A DNA stretch of 64,000 nt from CAWIHA01 sp963835855 (GTDB lineage: Bacteria > Acidobacteriota > Terriglobia > Bryobacterales > Bryobacteraceae). The notes below the pieces were generated by a model. The model searched no databases. It was not told where the DNA came from and was given only the letters and a program-made list of their open reading frames with translations. Numbering within the stretch: the first letter of the stretch is position 1; every line of letters starts with the position of its first letter. The stretch is taken from contig CAWIHA010000038.1 in the NCBI GenBank assembly GCA_963835855.1, forward strand, positions 17,924 through 81,923, in the 5' to 3' direction. Below, in pieces: positions 29,351 through 36,525 of this stretch. The position numbers and the translations under genes were made by a program.

Positions 29351-29800
29351 ATGAACCTCAAAGACCGCCTCTACAGCGAGACGGACGATGCCTGCGCGAT
29401 CTGCGGCATCAGGCGCCTCCCTGCCCTCACAATTCACCACATTGATGGAAACGAGGAAAATAACACCTACGACAACAGAATCGTGCTGTGTCACAATTGC
29501 CATCAACTGCATCACCAGAGTAAAGCACCGAATGAAGGACCGAGCGAAGAGCAGATCAGAGACCGAAAGAGGCATCTCATACTGAAAACGCTCACGCAAT
29601 ATGGCCTGAACGCAATGAAGATCGCGGCCCGTAATAACTTCGGAGTCGTTGCAATGCCTTTCCTCCTATATCATCTCGTCGAGCTTGGATACTTAACGAA
29701 AGAGGAAGAGCAGATGGGCTACGGCGACCAGGAGAACGCCACGTCCCGCTTCGCCATAACAGAAGAGGGACGGAAACTCTTGCGGAAGTGGTTTCCCTAG
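29351..29800 (+). CDS. HNH nuclease-like protein with a C-terminal winged-helix-like region
   Basis: 149 residues. The N-terminal zinc/HNH core is CAICGIRRLPALTIHHIDGNEENN, then NRIVLCHNCHQLHH, with the two Cys pairs and the HH-N-H catalytic pattern intact. The C-terminal half (LLYHLVELGYLTKEEEQ, then FAITEEGRKLLRKWF) looks like a winged-helix. It stands alone between two housekeeping genes with lower GC than its neighbours, suggesting acquisition. Its target is unknown. Confidence 0.75.
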   Translation: MNLKDRLYSETDDACAICGIRRLPALTIHHIDGNEENNTYDNRIVLCHNCHQLHHQSKAPNEGPSEEQIRDRKRHLILKTLTQYGLNAMKIAARNNFGVVAMPFLLYHLVELGYLTKEEEQMGYGDQENATSRFAITEEGRKLLRKWFP

Positions 29801-29932
29801 CAAGATCGGACGTTGGGCCGGCGAAAGGCCGTGTTCCTCATCTGTCCCCCTTTACTCACCAAGTGTCTCGCAAGACTTTAAGGCGGCCCGCGCCCGGCTC
29901 GCTGACGCCAGTCTCAGTATAATCAAGGGTCC

Positions 29933-31240
29933 ATGTCCGCTGAACTGGTTTGCTTCGACCCGAAGTGCCGCGCGCGGTATCCGGTCACGGAGGTCCTCTA
30001 CAACTGTCCGCGCTGCGGCAGCCTGCTCGAAGCCGGCTACTCGCTGGACCGCAGGCCCGCGGCGCTCAAGACGCTGTGGCGCGAGCGCCGGCTCACGAAC
30101 CACCCGCTCGATCAAAGCGGCGTCTGGCGCTACCGGGAATTCGTTCCCTTCCTCGACAGTTTCGACCACGTGGTCTCGCTGCGGGAAGGCAACACACCGC
30201 TCCTCGATGCGCCGCGCGCGGCGGCCTACGGCGGTCTGGAGCGGCTGACGTTCAAGCACCAGGGCTTCAACCCCACCGGCTCCTTCAAAGACAACGGCAT
30301 GACCTGCGGCGTCGCGCAGGCGCTGCGGCTGGGCATGCGGCGCGTGGCCTGCGTTTCAACGGGAAACACGTCCGCCTCGATGGCCGCATACGCCAGCGCG
30401 GCCGGCCTCCAGCCGATCGTCTTCATTCCGCACGGCAATATCTCCTACGGCAAGCTAGCGCAGGCGCTCGAATACGGCGCGCGCACATTGCAAGTAGAGG
30501 CCAACTTCGACCAGATCCTCGCGCTGGTGATGGCTCTCGCCGGACGGCTCGGCATCTATCTGCTCAACTCGATCAACCCGTTCCGCATCGAGGGCCAAAA
30601 GACGATCGTCGTCGAAATGCTCGACCAGCGCGACTGGGCGCCGCCGGATTGGATCGTGCTCCCCGGCGGCAATCTCGGCAATACATCGGCGTTCGGCAAG
30701 GCGTTGCGCGAGCTGCACGAGATCGGGCTCATCGAAAAGATGCCGCGCCTGGCGGTGATTCAGGCCGAAGGCTCGGCGCCGTTCTATGATCTGGCCCGCG
30801 CCGCCAAGGGCACTGCGCTACGCGCGGTCGAGAAGCCGGAAACGCTCGCCACCGCCATCCGCATTGGCGACCCGGTCTCCTGGCCCAAGGCGCTTTACGA
30901 AATCCAGAGCTCGAACGGCGTGGTCGAAAAGGTTAGCGAACAGGAAATCGCGGATGCCAAGGCTCAGATCGGATTATGCGGCATCGGCTGCGAGCCGGCC
31001 TCGGCTGCGACGCTCGCGGGCATCCGCAAGCTGACCGCCGCGGGAGTGATGCGCCGCACCGACGACGTGGTCGCCGTGCTCACCGGCAACCTGCTCAAGG
31101 ACCCCGATTACATCTACCGCTACCACACCGGCCAGCTCAAGGCCCCGGATGGCGCGCCAGTGCGCTCCACGTTCGGCAACCAGCCGGTGGTGGTGCCGAA
31201 TGACCCGGATCGCATTGCGGAGCTGCTGGCGCGGAAGTAG
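29933..31240 (+). CDS. thrC: Threonine synthase
   Basis: PLP enzyme converting O-phosphohomoserine to threonine. The N-terminal zinc-ribbon-like segment (CFDPKCRARYPVTEVLYNCPRCG) is followed by the intact cofactor motif HQGFNPTGSFKDNGM with the Schiff-base Lys, STGNTSASMAAYA, and the phosphate loop LPGGNLGNTSA. The 435 residues fit the class. The gene runs towards an opposite-strand paralogue that lacks these cofactor residues. Confidence 0.93.
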   Translation: MSAELVCFDPKCRARYPVTEVLYNCPRCGSLLEAGYSLDRRPAALKTLWRERRLTNHPLDQSGVWRYREFVPFLDSFDHVVSLREGNTPLLDAPRAAAYGGLERLTFKHQGFNPTGSFKDNGMTCGVAQALRLGMRRVACVSTGNTSASMAAYASAAGLQPIVFIPHGNISYGKLAQALEYGARTLQVEANFDQILALVMALAGRLGIYLLNSINPFRIEGQKTIVVEMLDQRDWAPPDWIVLPGGNLGNTSAFGKALRELHEIGLIEKMPRLAVIQAEGSAPFYDLARAAKGTALRAVEKPETLATAIRIGDPVSWPKALYEIQSSNGVVEKVSEQEIADAKAQIGLCGIGCEPASAATLAGIRKLTAAGVMRRTDDVVAVLTGNLLKDPDYIYRYHTGQLKAPDGAPVRSTFGNQPVVVPNDPDRIAELLARK

Positions 31241-31266
31241 CGGCGGCGGGACTCCGGCAAGTGTCC

Positions 31267-32493
31267 CTACCTCGGCGTAATCAGCCCGCCCAGCTTATCC
31301 TGCTCCGATCCGGCGTTTCCCGGTAAGCGCCGCGAATAGGCCTCCAGATATTTCAGGCCCGAGGCGGTATTCGAAACCACGATCCGCTCGCCGCGCTTCA
31401 GGAATCCGTTTGCCAGCAGCTTTTTCAGAGCCGCGACCGCCGCCCCGCCCTCTGGGGCCGGAAATACGCCTTCGCTGGACGCAAGCTCCAGGCCGGCATC
31501 CAACATCGCGGCATCGCTCACCGCCACCGCCGTCCCGCCGCTCGCCCGCAGCGCCTTCAGGATCAGGAAATCGCCGAGCGGCTTCGGCACGCGCAGCCCG
31601 CTCGCCAAGGTCGCCGCGTTCGCGAAGAACTCGCAGCGCCCAGCGCCGCTAGCGAACGCGCGCACAACGGGCTGGCAACCTTCGGCCTGCACCGCAACCA
31701 TTTTGGGGCGCTTCGGCGAGATCCAACCCAGCGCCTCCATTTCCTCGAACGCCTTCCACATGCCGAGGAGCCCGAGGCCTTCGCCCGTGGGCCACAAAAT
31801 AGCGTCCGGCAGCTCCCAATTCATTTGCTCGGCCAGCTCGTAGCCTATCGTCTTGCTGCCTTCGAGGCGATAGGGCTCGCAAAGAGCGCTCATGTCGAAC
31901 CAGCCTTCTTGGTCCCTGCGCGCGGCGAGCATTTGGGCGCAGTCGCCGGTCAGGCCATCGGCCAGCGTGAGCGACGCGCCGAAGGCTTTCGACTCGATGG
32001 AATCCGATTGCGGCGCATCGCGTGGAACGAAGATGTGCGCCTCGATGCCGGCGGCAGCGGCGTAGGCAGCCAGCGCCCCCGCAGCGCTGCCGGCCGGGGC
32101 CATCGCGACTTTCGTAATGCCCAGCTCGACGGCCATCGAAACCGCCGAGGAGGAGCCGCGCGCTTCCGATGAGCCGGCTGGATTCAGCGCCTCATCTTTA
32201 ATCCAAATCTCGCTGGCGCCGAGCCGTTTCGCGAGCCGGCCTGCTCGAATCAGCGGCGTCATGCCCTCCCCAAGCGAAACGATCGACGCCGGTTTCGAGA
32301 CCGGCAGCACGGGCGCATATCGCCACATGGTGGGCGGGGCGTTCTTGATCCAGTCGCGGTTCCAGCTACGCCGCACCAGATCGAGGTCATAGCGCACCAG
32401 GAGCGGCCCGCCGCACGCACAGAGGTTCCAGATCTTGGCCGTCTCGTGCGTCTTGCCGCACAGGCTGCATTCCAAATGGGTTGCGGTCGTCAT
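31267..32493 (-). CDS. Threonine synthase-like pseudoenzyme without the PLP lysine
   Basis: 408 residues aligned over their whole length with threonine synthase-like PLP enzymes, including four N-terminal Cys (CSLC, CACG) and KDEALNPAG. At the cofactor site, the usual GSFKARG reads GSSEARG, so the Schiff-base Lys is Glu110. The Asn that contacts the PLP ring (AGNAAG) is Ser136 in PAGSAAG. The phosphate-binding Gly loop reads TGEGLGLLG. The frame is intact and the codon choice normal, so this is not ordinary decay. Catalysis by the known mechanism is not expected. The ATG at 32493 is chosen; the frame is open 33 codons further upstream. It converges on the true thrC. Confidence 0.85.
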   Translation of the reverse strand: MTTATHLECSLCGKTHETAKIWNLCACGGPLLVRYDLDLVRRSWNRDWIKNAPPTMWRYAPVLPVSKPASIVSLGEGMTPLIRAGRLAKRLGASEIWIKDEALNPAGSSEARGSSSAVSMAVELGITKVAMAPAGSAAGALAAYAAAAGIEAHIFVPRDAPQSDSIESKAFGASLTLADGLTGDCAQMLAARRDQEGWFDMSALCEPYRLEGSKTIGYELAEQMNWELPDAILWPTGEGLGLLGMWKAFEEMEALGWISPKRPKMVAVQAEGCQPVVRAFASGAGRCEFFANAATLASGLRVPKPLGDFLILKALRASGGTAVAVSDAAMLDAGLELASSEGVFPAPEGGAAVAALKKLLANGFLKRGERIVVSNTASGLKYLEAYSRRLPGNAGSEQDKLGGLITPR

Positions 32494-32679
32494 CGCTTGT
32501 TTCGCGCGTCCCTCAGACGCGCTGCGCAGAATTCGCTTCATCATAGCGAACAGGCGGGCAATTCGTGCGGCAGCTAGGGCCGATGCTGGCACTCAGCCGG
32601 CTTTTACGCGCCTTCCTTTCCCCCGCCTCCACGTTTCGCCCGATACCTTCGTCGATGCTTTCGTGGGACAATTCTGTTT

Positions 32680-33378
32680 ATGCCAATGAAGCTGTTGGCA
32701 GCTTTGGTGCTTGCGGCGAATATGTTCGCCGGCGAGCATGCCGCCTCAGGCGGACAGGCGCAGCCGCTGGAATCGGCAAATGGTCACGCCTCCGTCCCCG
32801 GCGAGTACGCCGTCCTTTCGACTGGCTTCCTCCTGCACATTGACCGGCACGAAGTCAACGGCGCAAAGGCCAGGCTCTACCTGAACGGAGGATCGATCGA
32901 GTTCCCTGCCTCTAGCATCGTACGATTCGAGCCGGAGGCCGCTCCGGCCAAGGCGGCAGTTCCCGCCCGGAAAGCCTCCGTGTCTTCGAAACAACTGGTG
33001 GAGGAAGCCGCGCAGCGCTACGGCCTGCCGGCGGCGTTCCTTCACAGCGTCGCTAAGGCCGAGTCGGGTTGTCGAACGGACGCAGTCTCACCCAAGGGCG
33101 CCATCGGCGTAATGCAGTTGATGCCGGAGACGGCGCGCGAGCTGGGCGCCGATCCCAACGATCCACGGCAGAACGTGGATGCCGGTGCGCGCTACCTCCG
33201 CGACCTGCTGCTCAAGTACCGCGACGACGATTACCAGGTGCGCAAGGCGCTCGCCGCGTATAACGCCGGCCCGGCCGCGGTCGATCGCTACGACGGCGTG
33301 CCGCCCTACCGGGAAACGGTCGAGTACGTCGAGCGCGTGATCAAGCAATCCGGCCTTCGCAAGCAGCCGCCCGAGTAG
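32680..33378 (+). CDS. Lytic transglycosylase (SLT domain)
   Basis: Periplasmic peptidoglycan lytic transglycosylase of 232 residues. After a short hydrophobic N-terminus (KLLAALVLAANMFAG) and a small beta region, the SLT domain starts around residue 108. It carries the catalytic Glu in VAKAESGCRTDAVS, then GAIGVMQLMPETARELG, and YNAGPAAVDRYDGVPPY. It lies 46 bases before the S41-like gene on the same strand, consistent with an envelope role for both. Confidence 0.9.
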   Translation: MPMKLLAALVLAANMFAGEHAASGGQAQPLESANGHASVPGEYAVLSTGFLLHIDRHEVNGAKARLYLNGGSIEFPASSIVRFEPEAAPAKAAVPARKASVSSKQLVEEAAQRYGLPAAFLHSVAKAESGCRTDAVSPKGAIGVMQLMPETARELGADPNDPRQNVDAGARYLRDLLLKYRDDDYQVRKALAAYNAGPAAVDRYDGVPPYRETVEYVERVIKQSGLRKQPPE

Positions 33379-33424
33379 GCGTCCATAAACGCTCTGATAT
33401 ACTGGTTGAAGAGTCACTTTCCGT

Positions 33425-34735
33425 ATGAGCAACCGTTTGAAGACCATCGTTGTCGCCGTCTCCACGTTCTTGGGGGCCCTGTTGTTGATGGGCGCCATGC
33501 TGGGCAAGAGCGCTCCGGGCGATGGAGCGTACCGCCAACTCGCGGTCTACACCGAAGTTCTCTCGCGCATCAAGAGCGATTACGTGGAGGAACCGGACCT
33601 GAAGAGCGTCACGCTGGGCGCATTGAACGGGCTGCTCGAATCGATTGACCCCTTCGCCAGCTATTTGAACGCCGAGCAATACAAGGAATACCTGAAGAAC
33701 AAGGGCGCCGAGAAGGGCGATGTTGGGCTGATCCTTTCCAAGCGCTTCGGCTACGTGGGCGTGGTGGATGCCGTGCCCGGCTCTTCGGCCGCGAAAGCCG
33801 GCCTGACGACTAACGATATGGTCGAGAGCATCCGCGGCATCGCGACGCGCGATATGCCGCTCGCATACGCCAATCTGCTGCTCGAGGGCAAGCCTGGCAC
33901 CACGGTCGATATCTCCATCCTGGCGATGCGGCATCCCGAGCCAAAGAAGATCACGCTGACCCGCGCCATCATTCAGTACCCACGCGTCACCGCCAAACTG
34001 ATGCCAGGCCAGATTGGCTTCATTCAGGTGCAGTCGATGGTGCCGGGCACGGCCGGCGAGGTGGCTGCCGCTGTGAAGAGCCTGGAGAAACAAGGCGCGC
34101 AGCGGCTGCTGCTGGATTTCCGGCATTGCGGGCCGGGTAGCGACGAGGAAGGAGTCCAAGTCGCGAACCTGTTCGAGGACAAGGGACTTATTACCTACCT
34201 CGAAGGCCAGCGGGTGCCGCGCCAGAACTTCGAGGCGGACCCCTCGAAGGCGATCACCAAATTGCCGCTGGTTGTGATGACCAATCGGGGCACCGCTGGC
34301 GGGGCTGAGATCGCGGCGGCTGCTTTGCTCGCCAACAAGCGCGCCGAAGTGGTCGGCGAGCGGACCTACGGCGATGCTTCGGTACGGCGGGCAATCTCGA
34401 TGGACGATGGCGGCGCCATCATTCTCTCGGTGGCTAAATACTATTCGCCGGACGGCAAGGCCATCCAGGACACAGGCGTTACGCCGAGCGTACAGGTGGT
34501 CGTGGCCGAGCCTGCTGCAACCGACCTGGAGGAGGAAGAACTTCCACCCGAAGCCCCGCCACCGCCCGCGAAGCCCGGGGACGATCCGGTGTTAAAGAAA
34601 GCCCTCGAAGTTATCGCGCACAGCGTCCCTGGCGCCGCGCGGCAGAATCCACCGGCGGCGGAAGGCGCGGCGCCGAGTCACACCCAGGAGCAAATGCCGC
34701 CCCTGAACGTCCCGAGGAATCATCCGGAACGGTAA
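33425..34735 (+). CDS. S41 (CtpA-like) pseudoprotease
   Basis: 436 residues with an N-terminal membrane anchor (8-27), an N-terminal helical region, a PDZ domain (about 98-170), the S41 fold and a Pro-rich tail. The scaffold matches C-terminal processing peptidases, including LLLDFRHCGPGS and VVMTNRGTAGGAEIAAAALLAN. The nucleophile motif GSASASE is GTAGGAE (289-295) and the partner Lys region GEKTFGKGSV is GERTYGDASV. Both catalytic Ser and Lys are therefore missing. A peptide-binding or chaperone role in the periplasm is possible; proteolysis by the known dyad is not. Confidence 0.85.
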   Translation: MSNRLKTIVVAVSTFLGALLLMGAMLGKSAPGDGAYRQLAVYTEVLSRIKSDYVEEPDLKSVTLGALNGLLESIDPFASYLNAEQYKEYLKNKGAEKGDVGLILSKRFGYVGVVDAVPGSSAAKAGLTTNDMVESIRGIATRDMPLAYANLLLEGKPGTTVDISILAMRHPEPKKITLTRAIIQYPRVTAKLMPGQIGFIQVQSMVPGTAGEVAAAVKSLEKQGAQRLLLDFRHCGPGSDEEGVQVANLFEDKGLITYLEGQRVPRQNFEADPSKAITKLPLVVMTNRGTAGGAEIAAAALLANKRAEVVGERTYGDASVRRAISMDDGGAIILSVAKYYSPDGKAIQDTGVTPSVQVVVAEPAATDLEEEELPPEAPPPPAKPGDDPVLKKALEVIAHSVPGAARQNPPAAEGAAPSHTQEQMPPLNVPRNHPER

Positions 34736-34887
34736 GCGGGAAACCATTGCTGCCCGTGGCCGCCCTCCCAAGGCGCGTCAGGGCCGCACGAATCGAGGGG
34801 CGTGGCTGGCGCTCAGCGGCGGCGACTGCTAATCGCGTGCACCTTTCCCCGCCTCTGCTATAATATAGATGGATCTGTCTACTGGAT

Positions 34888-35184
34888 ATGCCTCTTTACG
34901 AGTATCAATGCAGCCGGTGTGGCAGCGTGTTCGAGGTTTTGCAGAAGTTCTCGGACAGCCCGCTCAGCGTGCATGAGGGCTGCGGCGGGCCGGTTAAGCG
35001 CCTGTTGTCGCCATCCGCTCTGCAATTCAAGGGCACTGGTTGGTACGTCACCGATTATGCCCGAGGTTCGAACGGCAAGAGCGGCGGCAGGGACTCGAAG
35101 ACGAAAACCGAATCCGGCGACAGCAAGCCCCCCGCCAAACAGGAATCCTCTGCTCCCGCAAGCTCTTCAGATTCAAAGGCCTGA
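34888..35184 (+). CDS. FmdB-type zinc-ribbon protein
   Basis: 98 residues starting MPLYEYQCSRCGSVFEVLQK, with CxxC at 9-12 and the partner cysteine in VHEGCGGPVKRLLS, then the FKGTGWYVTDYARG stretch characteristic of the FmdB/CxxC_CXXC_SSSS family. The last 40 residues are Ser/Lys rich and disordered. The molecular role is unknown; FmdB was first described as a putative regulator next to formamidase. It precedes a small membrane protein gene on the opposite strand. Confidence 0.88.
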   Translation: MPLYEYQCSRCGSVFEVLQKFSDSPLSVHEGCGGPVKRLLSPSALQFKGTGWYVTDYARGSNGKSGGRDSKTKTESGDSKPPAKQESSAPASSSDSKA

Positions 35185-35199
35185 CGACCGGAGCAGCAC

Positions 35200-35595
35200 C
35201 TAGGGCGCCGTCGCGTCGCGCGTCTTCAAGTAGAGGTTCTGGAGGTCGTCCAGCGCGCCCGCATCCCCTCGCGCTAGCTCGGCAGTCACTTTGTCCCGAA
35301 ACCCGAAGATTCCATCGAGGGCCTGTTTTTGCGTTCCCTCGGCTGGGCCCGCCATCGCCTGGACCTGGTTGAAAAACTGCGTGCACGTCTGGCCGGCAAG
35401 CCCGTAGTTCTTCTGCGCTGCCTGGACGTAGGCAAGCCCGACGAAGTCCCGCAACTGCAATTGCTGGTTCCGCCGCGTCGCTGCGGCCAGCCCGGCCTCG
35501 AACCGGGAGGTCTTGAGGTACTGTGGCACGTAACCCGCGAAAAACGCGGCGATCAACAGCACAACCCAAAGCAGGATTCGATTTCGCATGGCCAC
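35200..35595 (-). CDS. Small single-pass membrane protein
   Basis: 131 residues with one N-terminal helix (ILLWVVLLIAAFFAGYVPQYL), followed by an alpha-helical periplasmic part (NQQLQLRDFVGLAYVQAAQ, later TQKQALDGIFGFRDKVTAEL). No known domain. It sits 36 bases downstream of larE on the same strand. A second Met two codons later (35589) is an equally good start. Confidence 0.6.
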   Translation of the reverse strand: MAMRNRILLWVVLLIAAFFAGYVPQYLKTSRFEAGLAAATRRNQQLQLRDFVGLAYVQAAQKNYGLAGQTCTQFFNQVQAMAGPAEGTQKQALDGIFGFRDKVTAELARGDAGALDDLQNLYLKTRDATAP

Positions 35596-35631
35596 TTACT
35601 TATAGCAGATCGGCTGGCAGCGCGACAGCAG

Positions 35632-36507
35632 CTACCGTTGGGGTGAACTCCTCAGGTCCAGCGCCTCGTTCAACGAGCCCTGGCGATAACCTTCGAGATC
35701 GAGCGTGATGTAGTGGAAGCCGAGAGGCTTGAAGATGGCCGCGAGCTTCGCGGCCATCTCCATCGTCAGCGCCCTTTCCATCTCGTCGCAGGCGATTTCG
35801 ATGCGCACCAGCTCGCCGTGGAAGCGCACGCGGAACTGCCGGAAGCCAAGCGCCCGGAGGGCCTCTTCGCCCTTCTCCACGGTCTTCACGGTTTCGACGG
35901 TCACCGGCGTTCCATAAGGGATGCGCGAGCTGAGGCAGGCCGATGCGGGCCGGTCCCAGGTCGGCAGACCGGCCAGGCGCGACAACTCGCGAATTTCCGC
36001 CTTGCGCAGCCCCGCTTCCGCCAGTGGCGCGCGCACCTGGTGCAGCTTGGCCGCGTTCTGGCCGGGGCGGTAATCGCCCAGGTCGTCCACGTTAACGCCG
36101 TAAACCACGTGCGCGATACCGCGCTCGCGGCCGACCTCTTCCAGACGGCCGAACAGCTCGTCTTTGCAATGGAAGCAGCGGTCGGGATGGTTGCGGATGT
36201 AATCGGGGTTATCGAATTCGCGCGTTTCAATGTACTCGTGATTCAGCCCGAAACGCCGCGCGAATTCTTCCGCATCGCGTTTGTGCGACTCCGGGATGGA
36301 TACCGAATCGGCGGTAATGGCGAGGGCGCCTTCGCCCAGCACGCGGTGCGCCGCCCAAGCGAGATAGGCCGAATCGGCTCCGCCCGAGTAGGCCACGATC
36401 GCCCGGCCCATCCCTTCGAGAATCGAAAACAGGCGAGCCTCTTTCTCGCGCAGCCGCGCGGGGTCGAACGGCGCGGCCGGATTGTCCACCCAGATCAGGC
36501 TCGCCAT
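35632..36507 (-). CDS. larE: ATP-dependent sacrificial sulfur transferase LarE
   Basis: PP-loop enzyme that donates sulfur from one of its own cysteines to the nickel-pincer cofactor of lactate racemase-type enzymes. The 291 residues show the ATP loop AYSGGADSAYLAW, PDRCFHCKDELF, and the sulfur-donor region WDRPASACLSSRIPYG. The nickel enzyme LarA and cofactor genes larB/larC are not in the window. It ends 36 bases before the small membrane protein and starts beside the gyrA stop. Confidence 0.9.
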   Translation of the reverse strand: MASLIWVDNPAAPFDPARLREKEARLFSILEGMGRAIVAYSGGADSAYLAWAAHRVLGEGALAITADSVSIPESHKRDAEEFARRFGLNHEYIETREFDNPDYIRNHPDRCFHCKDELFGRLEEVGRERGIAHVVYGVNVDDLGDYRPGQNAAKLHQVRAPLAEAGLRKAEIRELSRLAGLPTWDRPASACLSSRIPYGTPVTVETVKTVEKGEEALRALGFRQFRVRFHGELVRIEIACDEMERALTMEMAAKLAAIFKPLGFHYITLDLEGYRQGSLNEALDLRSSPQR

Positions 36508-36525
36508 CGAAACACGCTCCCCCCG

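Noticed and set aside
29814..29820. GTTGGGC after the HNH gene as a second attC R' box
   Set aside because: No complementary GCCCAAC box and no attC-like hairpin within 150 bases, so no sign that the HNH gene is a cassette.
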